In this document: positions 1-6,620 of the stretch, in pieces
How the letters are laid out: each line of letters opens with the position of its first letter
Position numbering within the stretch: position 1 is the first letter of the stretch
Origin: Deltaproteobacteria bacterium
GTDB lineage: Bacteria > Desulfobacterota > Syntrophia > Syntrophales > Smithellaceae
Length of the DNA: 18,313 bases
NCBI GenBank assembly: GCA_011046295.1
Contig: DSAV01000096.1
Coordinates: 1-18,313, forward strand
Direction: 5' to 3'
Program-made: the position numbers and the translations under genes
The notes under the pieces: model-generated
The model's database searches: none
The model's input: only the letters and a program-made list of their open reading frames with translations
What the model was told of the DNA's origin: nothing

Positions 1-881
1 ACAAAAAAAGAAATACAAATCCATCTCAACCTGCAAAATAATCTCTGGCCTGTTACCGCGGATTATGGACAAATCGAACAGGTACTTCTCAATCTTTACG
101 TCAACGCGTGGCAGGCTATGCCCGGCGGCGGCAGTCTTTACCTGGAAACAAAAAACGTTTTTATGGATGATAACCGTTTTAAACCATACATCAACACTAG
201 TGGAAATTTCGTCAAAATATCGATAACCGATACCGGCGTGGGAATGGATGAGAAGACGAAAGAAAGAATCTTTGAACCATTCTTTTCCACGAAAGAAATG
301 GGGCGCGGTTCGGGCTTGGGACTTGCGTCCGTTTACGGAATTATAAAAAACCATAACGGCTTCATCAATGTCTATTCCGAAAAAGGCCAAGGTACTACCT
401 TTAACATTTATCTGCCTTCTTTTGCTCAAAAAGGCTCTCGCGACAAAAGTAAACGTTCCGAAAATGACAAAGAACTCGCCAAAGGAATGGAAACAATCCT
501 ATTGATAGACGATGAGCCTGTTATATTGAAGGTTGAAAGTGAAATTCTGCGAACACTTGGTTATACCGTGCTGACTGCCGAAAGCGGGAAAAAAGCAATA
601 GAAATATACAGGCAATCTCAAAACACAATTGATTTGGTCATTCTGGACATGGTTATGCCGGAAACAGGCGGTTCAGAAGTTTTGGCGAATTAATAAATAT
701 CAACTCGAATGTAAAAGTTTTATTATCCAGCGGCTACAGTTTAAACGGGGAAGCGGAAAAAATAATTAACCGTGGTTGTGTGGGATTTATTCAAAAGCCT
801 TTTACAATACATGAAATCGCCAGCAAGCTTCGGAATATCATCGAAAAAAAAGATAAAGATTATCATTCATTACTTGATTAG
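1..881 (+). pseudogene. Hybrid sensor histidine kinase, 3' part, frameshifted in the receiver domain
   Basis: The reading frame is already open at base 1, so the sensor part and H-box lie outside the window. It encodes a GHKL ATPase domain: an N-box (IEQVLLNLYVNAWQAM, about 76-120), a G1 box DTGVGMD and F-box (about 229-285), and a G2 box GSGLGLASVYGI (about 310-345). A linker leads to a CheY-type receiver with the acidic pair IDDE (about 505-516) and the phospho-acceptor Asp in LVILDMVMP (codon 646-648). This frame stops at 691-693. The rest of the receiver, including LLSSGYS and the conserved Lys of IQKPF (795-797), continues in the -1 frame to a stop at 879-881. One missing base near 685-690 explains this: gcg followed by gaa would restore EVLAELININSNVKV, which aligns with typical receivers. 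The cause could be a real mutation or a sequencing error. Even if expressed, the product would lack half the receiver. Confidence 0.85.
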
Positions 882-925
882 TACATCTTAATAGGCCATT
901 TTTATTTCATGTTTTATTGTACTTA

Positions 926-953
926 TTGACCTGTTGATAGTTTTATGTAAAAT
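926..953 (+). promoter_or_regulatory. Sigma70-type promoter for the DUF721 gene
   Basis: TTGACC (926-931) is separated by 16 bases from TAAAAT (948-953). The last -10 base is only six bases before the ATG at 960, so transcription would begin at or beside the start codon. Confidence 0.55.
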
Positions 954-959
954 AACGAC

Positions 960-1469
960 ATGCACAGAAGAAACCTTCAGGGCAAGCTCCATTCCCTAGC
1001 AGAAATACTTTTTTCGATATCTAAAAAACGGGGTCTGCCCCTGCACTTGGAGGAAAAAGCCCTTTTAAAGAATTGGCCTAAAGCGGTTGGCCCGCAAATT
1101 GCCATACAAACGAAAGCCGAGGCATTAAAAAACGGAGTTTTATTCATCAAAACCGTTTCTCCCGTATGGGCACATCAACTTCATTTCATCAAAGAAGATA
1201 TACGCAATAAATTCAATGATATATCAGGCGCAAAGATTGTAAGAGAAATACGTTTTTCCCTGGGGCATGAAACTGATGATTTTCAAAACAACCCTGATGA
1301 CGTAATTTTTGAAAAAAACTTTTCCTTGAGCGAAAGAGACAATAAAATGATTACCGAATGCACTAAATCTTTCTCCGATCGTGAATTAGCTTCCATTTTC
1401 AAGCGCGTTATGCGCGGGGAAATCAGTCGTCGCCGCCAGATTCAAAGCAGGCAAGTTCACGAAAGATAA
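960..1469 (+). CDS. DUF721 (DciA-like) protein
   Basis: A 169-residue protein whose N-terminal 100 residues match the DUF721 pattern. A basic helical start is followed by the conserved Trp-containing stretch LLKNWPKAVGPQIA (about 35-48), then TKAEALKNGVLFIKTVSPVWAHQL. DUF721 includes DciA, the ancestral loader or operator of the replicative helicase DnaB in bacteria that lack DnaC or DnaI; some members of the family have no proven role. Residues 105-169 form a charged extension of unknown function. The ATG at 960 is the only reasonable start, because no other initiator codon lies before the domain. There is no Shine-Dalgarno sequence in front of it, and the promoter sits so close that a leaderless mRNA is possible. 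Its 3' end overlaps the opposite-strand methyltransferase gene by 47 bases. The family call is firm; the replication role is inferred from the family. Confidence 0.8.
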   Translation: MHRRNLQGKLHSLAEILFSISKKRGLPLHLEEKALLKNWPKAVGPQIAIQTKAEALKNGVLFIKTVSPVWAHQLHFIKEDIRNKFNDISGAKIVREIRFSLGHETDDFQNNPDDVIFEKNFSLSERDNKMITECTKSFSDRELASIFKRVMRGEISRRRQIQSRQVHER

Positions 1470-2178
1470 TTTTCATCTCGTTCGTGTAAGTTTTGTCTTC
1501 ATTATAAATGAAAAGAGGCGCTTCAATTTTCAATTCTTCCCGGGCTGACTTTCTTCCTTCAATCAGAACAAATGATGCGTCTGATAATCTTTCAGAAAAT
1601 ATTAGTTTCATCCTCTTTGGCTCTATTTTATTTTCACGAAACCGGCAGATAAGTTCTGCCATTCTTCCGGCTGGATAAATCGCAAAGACTTTTCCCGAAT
1701 GCTTCAGCAAATACTTTGCCGCTTCCAGAAATACTTTTAACGACCCGGTTATTTCATGCCTGGCAATGGCTTTCTCGTTATTGGGATTAATTCTCCCCGC
1801 GTCCAATTTCCGGTAAGGCGGATTAAAAATTACCGTATCGAAAGAATGTAATTTTAACAAATCAGGCACTTGTCTCGCGTCGGCGTTGATAATTTTAATT
1901 TTATCACCCATGGAATTAAGTCCGACATTTTTTTCGGAAAGCGCGGCAAGTTCTTTTTGAATTTCCAGACCGGTAAATTCGATATTTTGAAAACGTTTCG
2001 CCGCCAGCAGCAAAATAACTCCACTTCCTGATCCCAGCTCTATCGTTTTCGTTTTCTCTTTTAGAGAAATAAAATGGGCGAGCAAAAGTGAATCCAGGGA
2101 AAAACGGTATCCCTTTTTCTTTTGATAAAGGCGCAGGCTTTTGTCAAGAATGACGTCAAGAGTTTCTTCTTGTATCAT
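1423..2178 (-). CDS. TrmN6/YfiC-type tRNA (adenine-N6)-methyltransferase
   Basis: A 251-residue class I SAM-dependent methyltransferase. It has the YfiC-like entry YRFSLDSLLLAHF (24-36), the SAM-binding glycine loop ELGSGSGV (47-54), the acidic end of strand 2 in GLEIQ (70-74), and the amino-methyltransferase motif NPPY (119-122). NPPY identifies an enzyme that methylates the exocyclic amine of adenine or a glutamine side chain. The entry motif, length and single domain resemble TrmN6, which makes m6A37 in tRNA1(Val) of E. coli. Substrate assignment rests on family resemblance; another RNA or protein target cannot be excluded. It lies 13 bases downstream of the DUF1015 gene on the same strand and is probably co-transcribed with it. 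No clear ribosome site precedes the ATG, so it may depend on coupling to the upstream gene. Its last 47 bases overlap the convergent DUF721 gene. Confidence 0.8.
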   Translation of the reverse strand: MIQEETLDVILDKSLRLYQKKKGYRFSLDSLLLAHFISLKEKTKTIELGSGSGVILLLAAKRFQNIEFTGLEIQKELAALSEKNVGLNSMGDKIKIINADARQVPDLLKLHSFDTVIFNPPYRKLDAGRINPNNEKAIARHEITGSLKVFLEAAKYLLKHSGKVFAIYPAGRMAELICRFRENKIEPKRMKLIFSERLSDASFVLIEGRKSAREELKIEAPLFIYNEDKTYTNEMKIIFRELACFESGGDD

Positions 2179-2191
2179 TTTAAATATTTAT

Positions 2192-3433
2192 TCAGTCAAG
2201 TTCATGAATAAATAAGCCACTGCGTAATTTCGGCTCGAACCATGTCGATTTTGGCGGCATCATTTCTCCCGCGTCCGCGACTCTCATTATCTGCTCAACC
2301 GAAACGGGATAAAGAGAAAAAGCAACGGCATAATTTCTATCCACCAATTTTTCCAATTCGGCCATGCCCCTTATTCCGCCGATAAATTTAATACGTTCAT
2401 CCGTGCGCGGGTCAATTATACCAAGTACCGATCCCAGAATATTTGACTGCAGAATTGACGCATCGAGGCTTTCCACGGGATTGTTCTTATCGAAAATATC
2501 TTCCTTCGCGGTCAATTTATACCATTTTCCCGCTAAATACATGCCGAAATCATGTATTCGTTGAGGTTTTTTTTCTGTATAGTTTTCCGATATTATGAAT
2601 TTATTTTTAACTTTTTCCAGGAATTTGTCTTTCGTCAATCCTTTCAAATCCCTTACAACACGGTTATAGTCCATCACGTTCAACTGATCATGAGGAAAAA
2701 GCACTGACATTATCATATTGTATTCCCTGATTTCGGCCATTGAATTCCCGTCTTTTATTCTCCTTATTCGCGCGACTTCCGCCGCCGCCGCGGCGCGATG
2801 ATGCCCGTCCGCAATATAAAGATCATCAATACTTAAAAACTCTTGTTCTATCTTTTTTATCTGTTCGGCATCGTCAACAGCCCACACAGTGTGTGCCACA
2901 CCATCATCAGCAATGAAATCATAGACGGGACGGCTTGTGGTGACGTTTTGAACAATTTCGTTTATCGATTTTTTGAAGTGGTACGTTATAAATACAGGAC
3001 CGGTCTGCGCGTTTACGTAATCTATGTGGCGGATGCGGTCTTCCTCCTTGTTTTTTCTGGTGTATTCATGCTTTTTTATCTTTCCCGATTCATATTCATC
3101 AGCGCTGACCAACGCGACTATTCCAGTCTGAACGTGAGTTGGCGATTTCTGAGAGTAAATATAAAAAAGAGGCTCTTCATCCTGCTGAAATATTCCTTCT
3201 TTTCTCATTTTATAAAAATTTTGTTTTGCCGTTTCATAAATGACAGGATCGCCTTCTTTTATTATGTCCGGCACATCAATTTCCGATTTTTCCACATGCA
3301 AAAAGCTGAAAGGATTTCCCGTGACTTTTTTTCGCGCTTCTTCTTTGGACATAACATCATAAGGCAATGATGCGACTTGCGATACATATTTATTACAGGG
3401 TCGGATAGCTCTGAACGGAAGTATAACTGCCAT
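2192..3433 (-). CDS. DUF1015 family protein
   Basis: A conserved protein of about 413 residues. Recognisable family features are the start AVILPFRAIRP, then LPYDVMSKEEA (about 24-34), NPFSFLHVEK, a central basic stretch KKHEYTRKNKEEDRIRH, and the strongly conserved DGHHRAAAAAE (about 209-219). The C-terminus keeps the family pattern with MPPKSTWFEPKLRSGL. The biochemical role of DUF1015 is not established; in other genomes it often sits near serine or amino-acid genes, which is not the case here. I chose the ATG at 3433, because the family normally begins with a Met directly before the PFRAIRP motif. The in-frame ATG at 3463 would add ten unconserved residues. A weak AGAG lies a few bases upstream of the chosen start. 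It heads a likely two-gene operon with the methyltransferase and is divergent from the hydrolase gene at 3515. Confidence 0.85.
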   Translation of the reverse strand: MAVILPFRAIRPCNKYVSQVASLPYDVMSKEEARKKVTGNPFSFLHVEKSEIDVPDIIKEGDPVIYETAKQNFYKMRKEGIFQQDEEPLFYIYSQKSPTHVQTGIVALVSADEYESGKIKKHEYTRKNKEEDRIRHIDYVNAQTGPVFITYHFKKSINEIVQNVTTSRPVYDFIADDGVAHTVWAVDDAEQIKKIEQEFLSIDDLYIADGHHRAAAAAEVARIRRIKDGNSMAEIREYNMIMSVLFPHDQLNVMDYNRVVRDLKGLTKDKFLEKVKNKFIISENYTEKKPQRIHDFGMYLAGKWYKLTAKEDIFDKNNPVESLDASILQSNILGSVLGIIDPRTDERIKFIGGIRGMAELEKLVDRNYAVAFSLYPVSVEQIMRVADAGEMMPPKSTWFEPKLRSGLFIHELD

Positions 3434-3445
3434 AAAAATATTCTC

Positions 3446-3482
3446 TTGCGCGTGTGATAACATACTGTCATAATCATCGCAA
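3446..3482. promoter_or_regulatory. Possible overlapping face-to-face promoters between the DUF1015 and hydrolase genes
   Basis: Plus strand: TTGCGC (3446-3451), 17 bases, CATAAT (3469-3474). Minus strand: TTGCGA (read from 3482-3477), 17 bases, TATCAC (3459-3454). Both are imperfect matches, but each has the correct spacing and points at the correct gene. The two sites overlap, so they could compete for polymerase. Confidence 0.35.
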
Positions 3483-3501
3483 CAGATAATATAGAACGCA
3501 T

Positions 3502-3508
3502 GAGGAAA
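3502..3508 (+). promoter_or_regulatory. Ribosome binding site that sets the hydrolase start
   Basis: GAGGAAA ends six bases before the ATG at 3515. It lies inside the coding sequence if the earlier in-frame ATG at 3500 is used, so 3515 is the better start. Confidence 0.6.
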
Positions 3509-3514
3509 TATTTA

Positions 3515-3997
3515 ATGGACAACACTCAGGTATTTATTCATGGCTTGGAAAGCACTTCTAAGGGCACTAAGGGCCGCTACTTCCGCGAGCATTTTCCCGA
3601 CATGATTATTGAGGATTTTTCCGGCGATTTTTACAAACGGATGAACAAACTAACTGATATTCTGAAAGAAAAAAACAACCTTGTCATCGTGGGCTCCAGT
3701 TTCGGCGGAGCTATGGCCGTCCAGTACGCGATAAATAATAAATCAAAGGTCAAAAAATTAATTTTACTTGCTCCGGCGATACACTTGCCCGAAATTCTGA
3801 TTAAATCGGATATCCGGCTTGATTTGCCGGTGATTATATATCACGGAACAAATGACATCGTCGTCAATCCTCGATTGGTAAAGGAAATCTCTTCAAAAAT
3901 ATTCCCGAACATGGAGCACCATCTTGTCGAAGATGACCATCCGCTGACCCAAACCTTCCCTATTTTAGATTGGCATAATCTTTTGAAAGCGGGATAG
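3515..3997 (+). CDS. Small alpha/beta-hydrolase (esterase-like)
   Basis: A compact 160-residue alpha/beta-hydrolase fold protein. The first strand and oxyanion region read VFIHGLESTSKGTKG (6-20). The nucleophile elbow is GSSFGG with Ser62. The acid is probably Asp114 in YHGTNDIVV, and the catalytic His is His142 in EDDHPL, giving a complete triad in the expected order. The length and early HGLES motif resemble small YqiA/UPF0227-like esterases, which lack a lid domain. The substrate is unknown, and there is no signal peptide, so it is expected in the cytoplasm. The start at 3515 is supported by GAGGAAA at 3502-3508. It is divergent from the DUF1015 gene and separated from the next gene by 90 bases that contain a promoter, so it is likely a single-gene unit. 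Confidence 0.8.
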   Translation: MDNTQVFIHGLESTSKGTKGRYFREHFPDMIIEDFSGDFYKRMNKLTDILKEKNNLVIVGSSFGGAMAVQYAINNKSKVKKLILLAPAIHLPEILIKSDIRLDLPVIIYHGTNDIVVNPRLVKEISSKIFPNMEHHLVEDDHPLTQTFPILDWHNLLKAG

Positions 3998-4032
3998 TCA
4001 CAAAATATTTTTAAAAAGCGCCAATTATTGCC

Positions 4033-4061
4033 TTGACAATATTGCCTGCATAACTTAACAT
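4033..4061 (+). promoter_or_regulatory. Sigma70-type promoter for the NIL-ferredoxin gene
   Basis: A perfect TTGACA (4033-4038) is followed by a 17-base spacer and TAACAT (4056-4061). Transcription would start near 4068, about 20 bases before the ATG at 4088. Confidence 0.6.
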
Positions 4062-4087
4062 TCCGCCAACTTTTTTGCTTCTGCGAT

Positions 4088-4504
4088 ATGTCTATGTATT
4101 CGAAAAAAATAGTAATTCGCTACAAACCTGATATTGTACAAGAGCCGGTAATCTATCAGCTTGTAAAAAAATACGACCTCGTTTTCAATATTCTCAAAGC
4201 CAGAATTTTCCCTCGCCGCGAGGGTGTCATAGTATTGGAATTAAGCGGCACAAAGGATAATTTTGACAAGGGGATACTCTTTTTAAAGGAAATGGGGCTT
4301 AAGGTTGAACCCCTTTCCAAAAGCGTAAATCAAAATCCTGACAAATGTGTCCACTGTGGCGCCTGTACCGCTTTTTGTTCTACGGGCGCTTTGTCTTTTG
4401 AAATTCAAACCAATAAAGTTATTTTCGACCCGGAAAAATGTAATGGTTGCGAGCTTTGCGTATTCTCCTGCCCGGTGCGGGCAATGGAAATCAGTTTACT
4501 TTAG
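4088..4504 (+). CDS. NIL-domain protein with two [4Fe-4S] clusters
   Basis: A 138-residue cytoplasmic protein made of an N-terminal NIL domain (about 5-78, an ACT-like small-molecule binding fold also found on MetN methionine transporters) and a C-terminal bacterial ferredoxin domain. The first cluster motif is CVHCGACTAFC and the second is CNGCELCVFSC. All eight cysteines are present, so two [4Fe-4S] clusters are expected. The first motif is followed by Ser where Pro is usual. NIL-ferredoxins of anaerobes and methanogens have been linked to sulfur insertion in homocysteine synthesis, together with a DUF39 protein. No DUF39 gene is in this window, so that role is only a family-based possibility. 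No clear Shine-Dalgarno sequence precedes the ATG. Two in-frame ATGs lie six bases apart (4088 and 4094), and either could be used. The UPF0371 gene follows after 59 bases. Confidence 0.85.
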   Translation: MSMYSKKIVIRYKPDIVQEPVIYQLVKKYDLVFNILKARIFPRREGVIVLELSGTKDNFDKGILFLKEMGLKVEPLSKSVNQNPDKCVHCGACTAFCSTGALSFEIQTNKVIFDPEKCNGCELCVFSCPVRAMEISLL

Positions 4505-4563
4505 AGTTTGTTATATAATTCTTATGACTTTTACCCGGGCAATGAAAGAATGAAATTACATCA

Positions 4564-6084
4564 ATGAATATAGAAAAAAAGGGATTCGACAACGAAAAGT
4601 ACATCAAAGAACAGGCCGAAGAAATCCTGAAAAGGGTAAAAAAATTCAATAACAAACTTTATCTGGAATTCGGCGGCAAACTTCTATTTGATTATCACGC
4701 CGCGCGCGTTTTGCCCGGTTATGACCCTAATGTTAAAATGAGACTAATCAAGGAGCTTAAAGACAAAGCCGACATTTTACTTTGTATTTACGCGGGCGAT
4801 ATAGAAAGAAAGAAAATCAGAGCTGATTTCGGAATTACTTATGACACTGATGCGATGAAGCTTATTGATGACTTGCGCGGCTGGAATATCAACGTTATGG
4901 GTGTGGTCATTACCCGCTTTGAAAATCAGCCATCGGCTGTTTTATTCAAGAACAAACTCGAGCGCCGGAATATCCGCGTTTTTACGCATTCTTACACAAA
5001 AGGTTATCCGACAGACGTGGATATGATAGTCAGCGACAGCGGATATGGTGCGAATGAATACATAAAATCGGAGAAACCTCTTATCCTTGTGACAGGACCA
5101 GGACCGGGCAGCGGAAAACTGGCTACTTGCCTGTCGCAATTGTATCACGACTATAAAAACGGCATAAAATCCGGTTACGCGAAATTCGAAACATTTCCGA
5201 TATGGAATTTGCCGCTTAAGCATCCCGTAAACGTCGCGTATGAAGCTGCTACCGCCGATATCAGAGATTTTAACCAGATAGACCCTTTTCATCTGGAAGC
5301 ATATGGAGAGGCATGCGTGAATTACAACAGGGATATCGAAATATTTCCTGTACTTCAAAGAATTTTGGGGAAAATTGTCGGCAATTCTTCATTTTACAAG
5401 TCGCCCACCGAGATGGGTGTCAATCGGGCGGGTTTTTCTATTATCAATGATGATATCACAAAAGATGCCGCCCAGCAGGAGATAATCCGCAGGTATTTTC
5501 GCTATCGCTGTGAATACGCCATGGGATTTACAGATTGGGAAACAGTTCAGAGAGTTGAATTATTCATGAATGATTTCAATCTGAAACCTGAAAAAAGAAT
5601 TGTTGTAAACCCGGCACGCGAGGCAGCTAAAGAAGCCATGGTGCAAAACAGAGGAAGCGAAGGAATATTTTGCGGCGCGGCAATTGAACTTCACGATGGA
5701 ACTATTATTACGGGAAGCAACTCTCCGTTGATGCACGCCGCTTCCAGCGTAATCATTCACGCGCTTAAACACCTTGCCGACATACCGGAAAAAATAAAAT
5801 TGCTGTCACAAAACATTACCGATTCTATTGGAAAACTTAAAACTGAAATTCTCGGGGAAACAAACGTCAGTCTTGACGTGGAAGAAGCTTTGATTGCCTT
5901 GAGCATAAGCGCCACGACAAATCCCGCCGCGGAGCTGGCACTGGAAAAGCTCAAGGAATTAAAAGATTGTGAAGTTCACATGACACACATTCCCACGCCG
6001 GGTGATGAAGCAGGTTTCAGGCGCATGGGGGTTAATTTGACTACGGATCCCAATTTTTCCACTAATAACCTGTTTATAACTTGA
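4564..6084 (+). CDS. UPF0371 (DUF1846) family protein
   Basis: A 506-residue cytoplasmic protein of the UPF0371 family, full length for the family. Recognisable stretches are KKFNNKLYLEFGGKLLFD (27-44), HAARVLPGYDPN (45-56) and the glycine-rich GPGPGSGKLATCLSQLYHDY (178-197). GPGPGSGK resembles a nucleotide-binding P-loop. Further conserved blocks are NLPLKHPVNVAYEAATAD and SPTEMGVNRAGF. Members have been structurally determined, but no reaction is firmly assigned to my knowledge. It has no signal peptide or membrane segment. It follows the NIL-ferredoxin gene by 59 bases on the same strand. A TATAAT at about 4514-4519 lies in that gap, but I see no matching -35, so co-transcription is the simpler reading. 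The gene converges with a small membrane-protein gene, whose end lies 21 bases away, and no clear hairpin terminator separates them. Confidence 0.85.
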   Translation: MNIEKKGFDNEKYIKEQAEEILKRVKKFNNKLYLEFGGKLLFDYHAARVLPGYDPNVKMRLIKELKDKADILLCIYAGDIERKKIRADFGITYDTDAMKLIDDLRGWNINVMGVVITRFENQPSAVLFKNKLERRNIRVFTHSYTKGYPTDVDMIVSDSGYGANEYIKSEKPLILVTGPGPGSGKLATCLSQLYHDYKNGIKSGYAKFETFPIWNLPLKHPVNVAYEAATADIRDFNQIDPFHLEAYGEACVNYNRDIEIFPVLQRILGKIVGNSSFYKSPTEMGVNRAGFSIINDDITKDAAQQEIIRRYFRYRCEYAMGFTDWETVQRVELFMNDFNLKPEKRIVVNPAREAAKEAMVQNRGSEGIFCGAAIELHDGTIITGSNSPLMHAASSVIIHALKHLADIPEKIKLLSQNITDSIGKLKTEILGETNVSLDVEEALIALSISATTNPAAELALEKLKELKDCEVHMTHIPTPGDEAGFRRMGVNLTTDPNFSTNNLFIT

Positions 6085-6105
6085 CACCGCGGCTTACTTG
6101 TCCGC

Positions 6106-6444
6106 TTATTTCCCTGCTTGTTCTTTGGAATCGTCGAGCATCCTGTTTATTTCACCGGGAACTTTCTTGCCTTTTTTGAAGATATCCTTCAAATCGGTGT
6201 ACATGTTCTTGCTTTTTTCTGAAATATCGCTCATGCCTGCTGAAAGAGTATCTACTGTTTTCCTGATATTTTCAGGATCTTTTATGAAGAAAAACCCGCC
6301 TACGGCAAATACCACCAGCAGAATAACCAAAATTACTTGTATTAATTTTTTGAAGACAAAATAGAGTAATATTATGAGTATGAAAGCAATAACCATAATA
6401 AGCACGGCAGGGTGCTCGCTGATAAACCCTGAGACAGCATTCAT
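6106..6444 (-). CDS. Small membrane protein, unknown function
   Basis: A 112-residue protein I cannot assign to a named family. Two hydrophobic helices lie back to back: about 13-31 (AVLIMVIAFILIILLYFVF) and about 34-54 (IQVILVILLVVFAVGGFFF), separated by KK. They are followed by a soluble, charged, probably helical tail (55-112) rich in Lys, Asp and Ser. The strong ribosome site GGGAGGAG (complement of 6452-6459), about seven bases before the ATG, supports a real and well-translated gene. It stands alone between the convergent UPF0371 gene and the divergent mtaB operon. The tail could lie flat on the membrane or bind a partner, but nothing in the sequence tells which. Confidence 0.7.
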   Translation of the reverse strand: MNAVSGFISEHPAVLIMVIAFILIILLYFVFKKLIQVILVILLVVFAVGGFFFIKDPENIRKTVDTLSAGMSDISEKSKNMYTDLKDIFKKGKKVPGEINRMLDDSKEQAGK

Positions 6445-6515
6445 TTTTTATCTCCTCCCTTTTTTTAGGTGAATTTAAACTATTTTGAATACGAAATCCA
6501 TAGATTTATTTGAAC

Positions 6516-6544
6516 TTGACAAAAGAAATGCCGGCAATTAGATT
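6516..6544 (+). promoter_or_regulatory. Sigma70-type promoter for the mtaB-rnc operon
   Basis: A perfect TTGACA (6516-6521) with a 17-base spacer precedes TAGATT (6539-6544). Transcription would start near 6551, giving a leader of about 70 bases before the TTG start at 6621. I see no strong hairpin in that leader. Confidence 0.55.
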
Positions 6545-6620
6545 TGTGAACAATATCCGTTGATTTCTGACGTTTTTCCTTTTTTCTGATTTATTATATT
6601 AATCTGGGAGCAAGTGTAAT

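Noticed and set aside
676..697. Programmed -1 ribosomal frameshift in the kinase
   Set aside because: No X XXY YYZ slippery heptamer in the right phase and no clear stimulatory stem follow; a simple base loss explains it better.
2843..3370. A 175-codon open frame on the plus strand opposite DUF1015
   Set aside because: It is antisense to a well-conserved gene, has a low-complexity aromatic-rich product with no recognisable motif, and no ribosome site.
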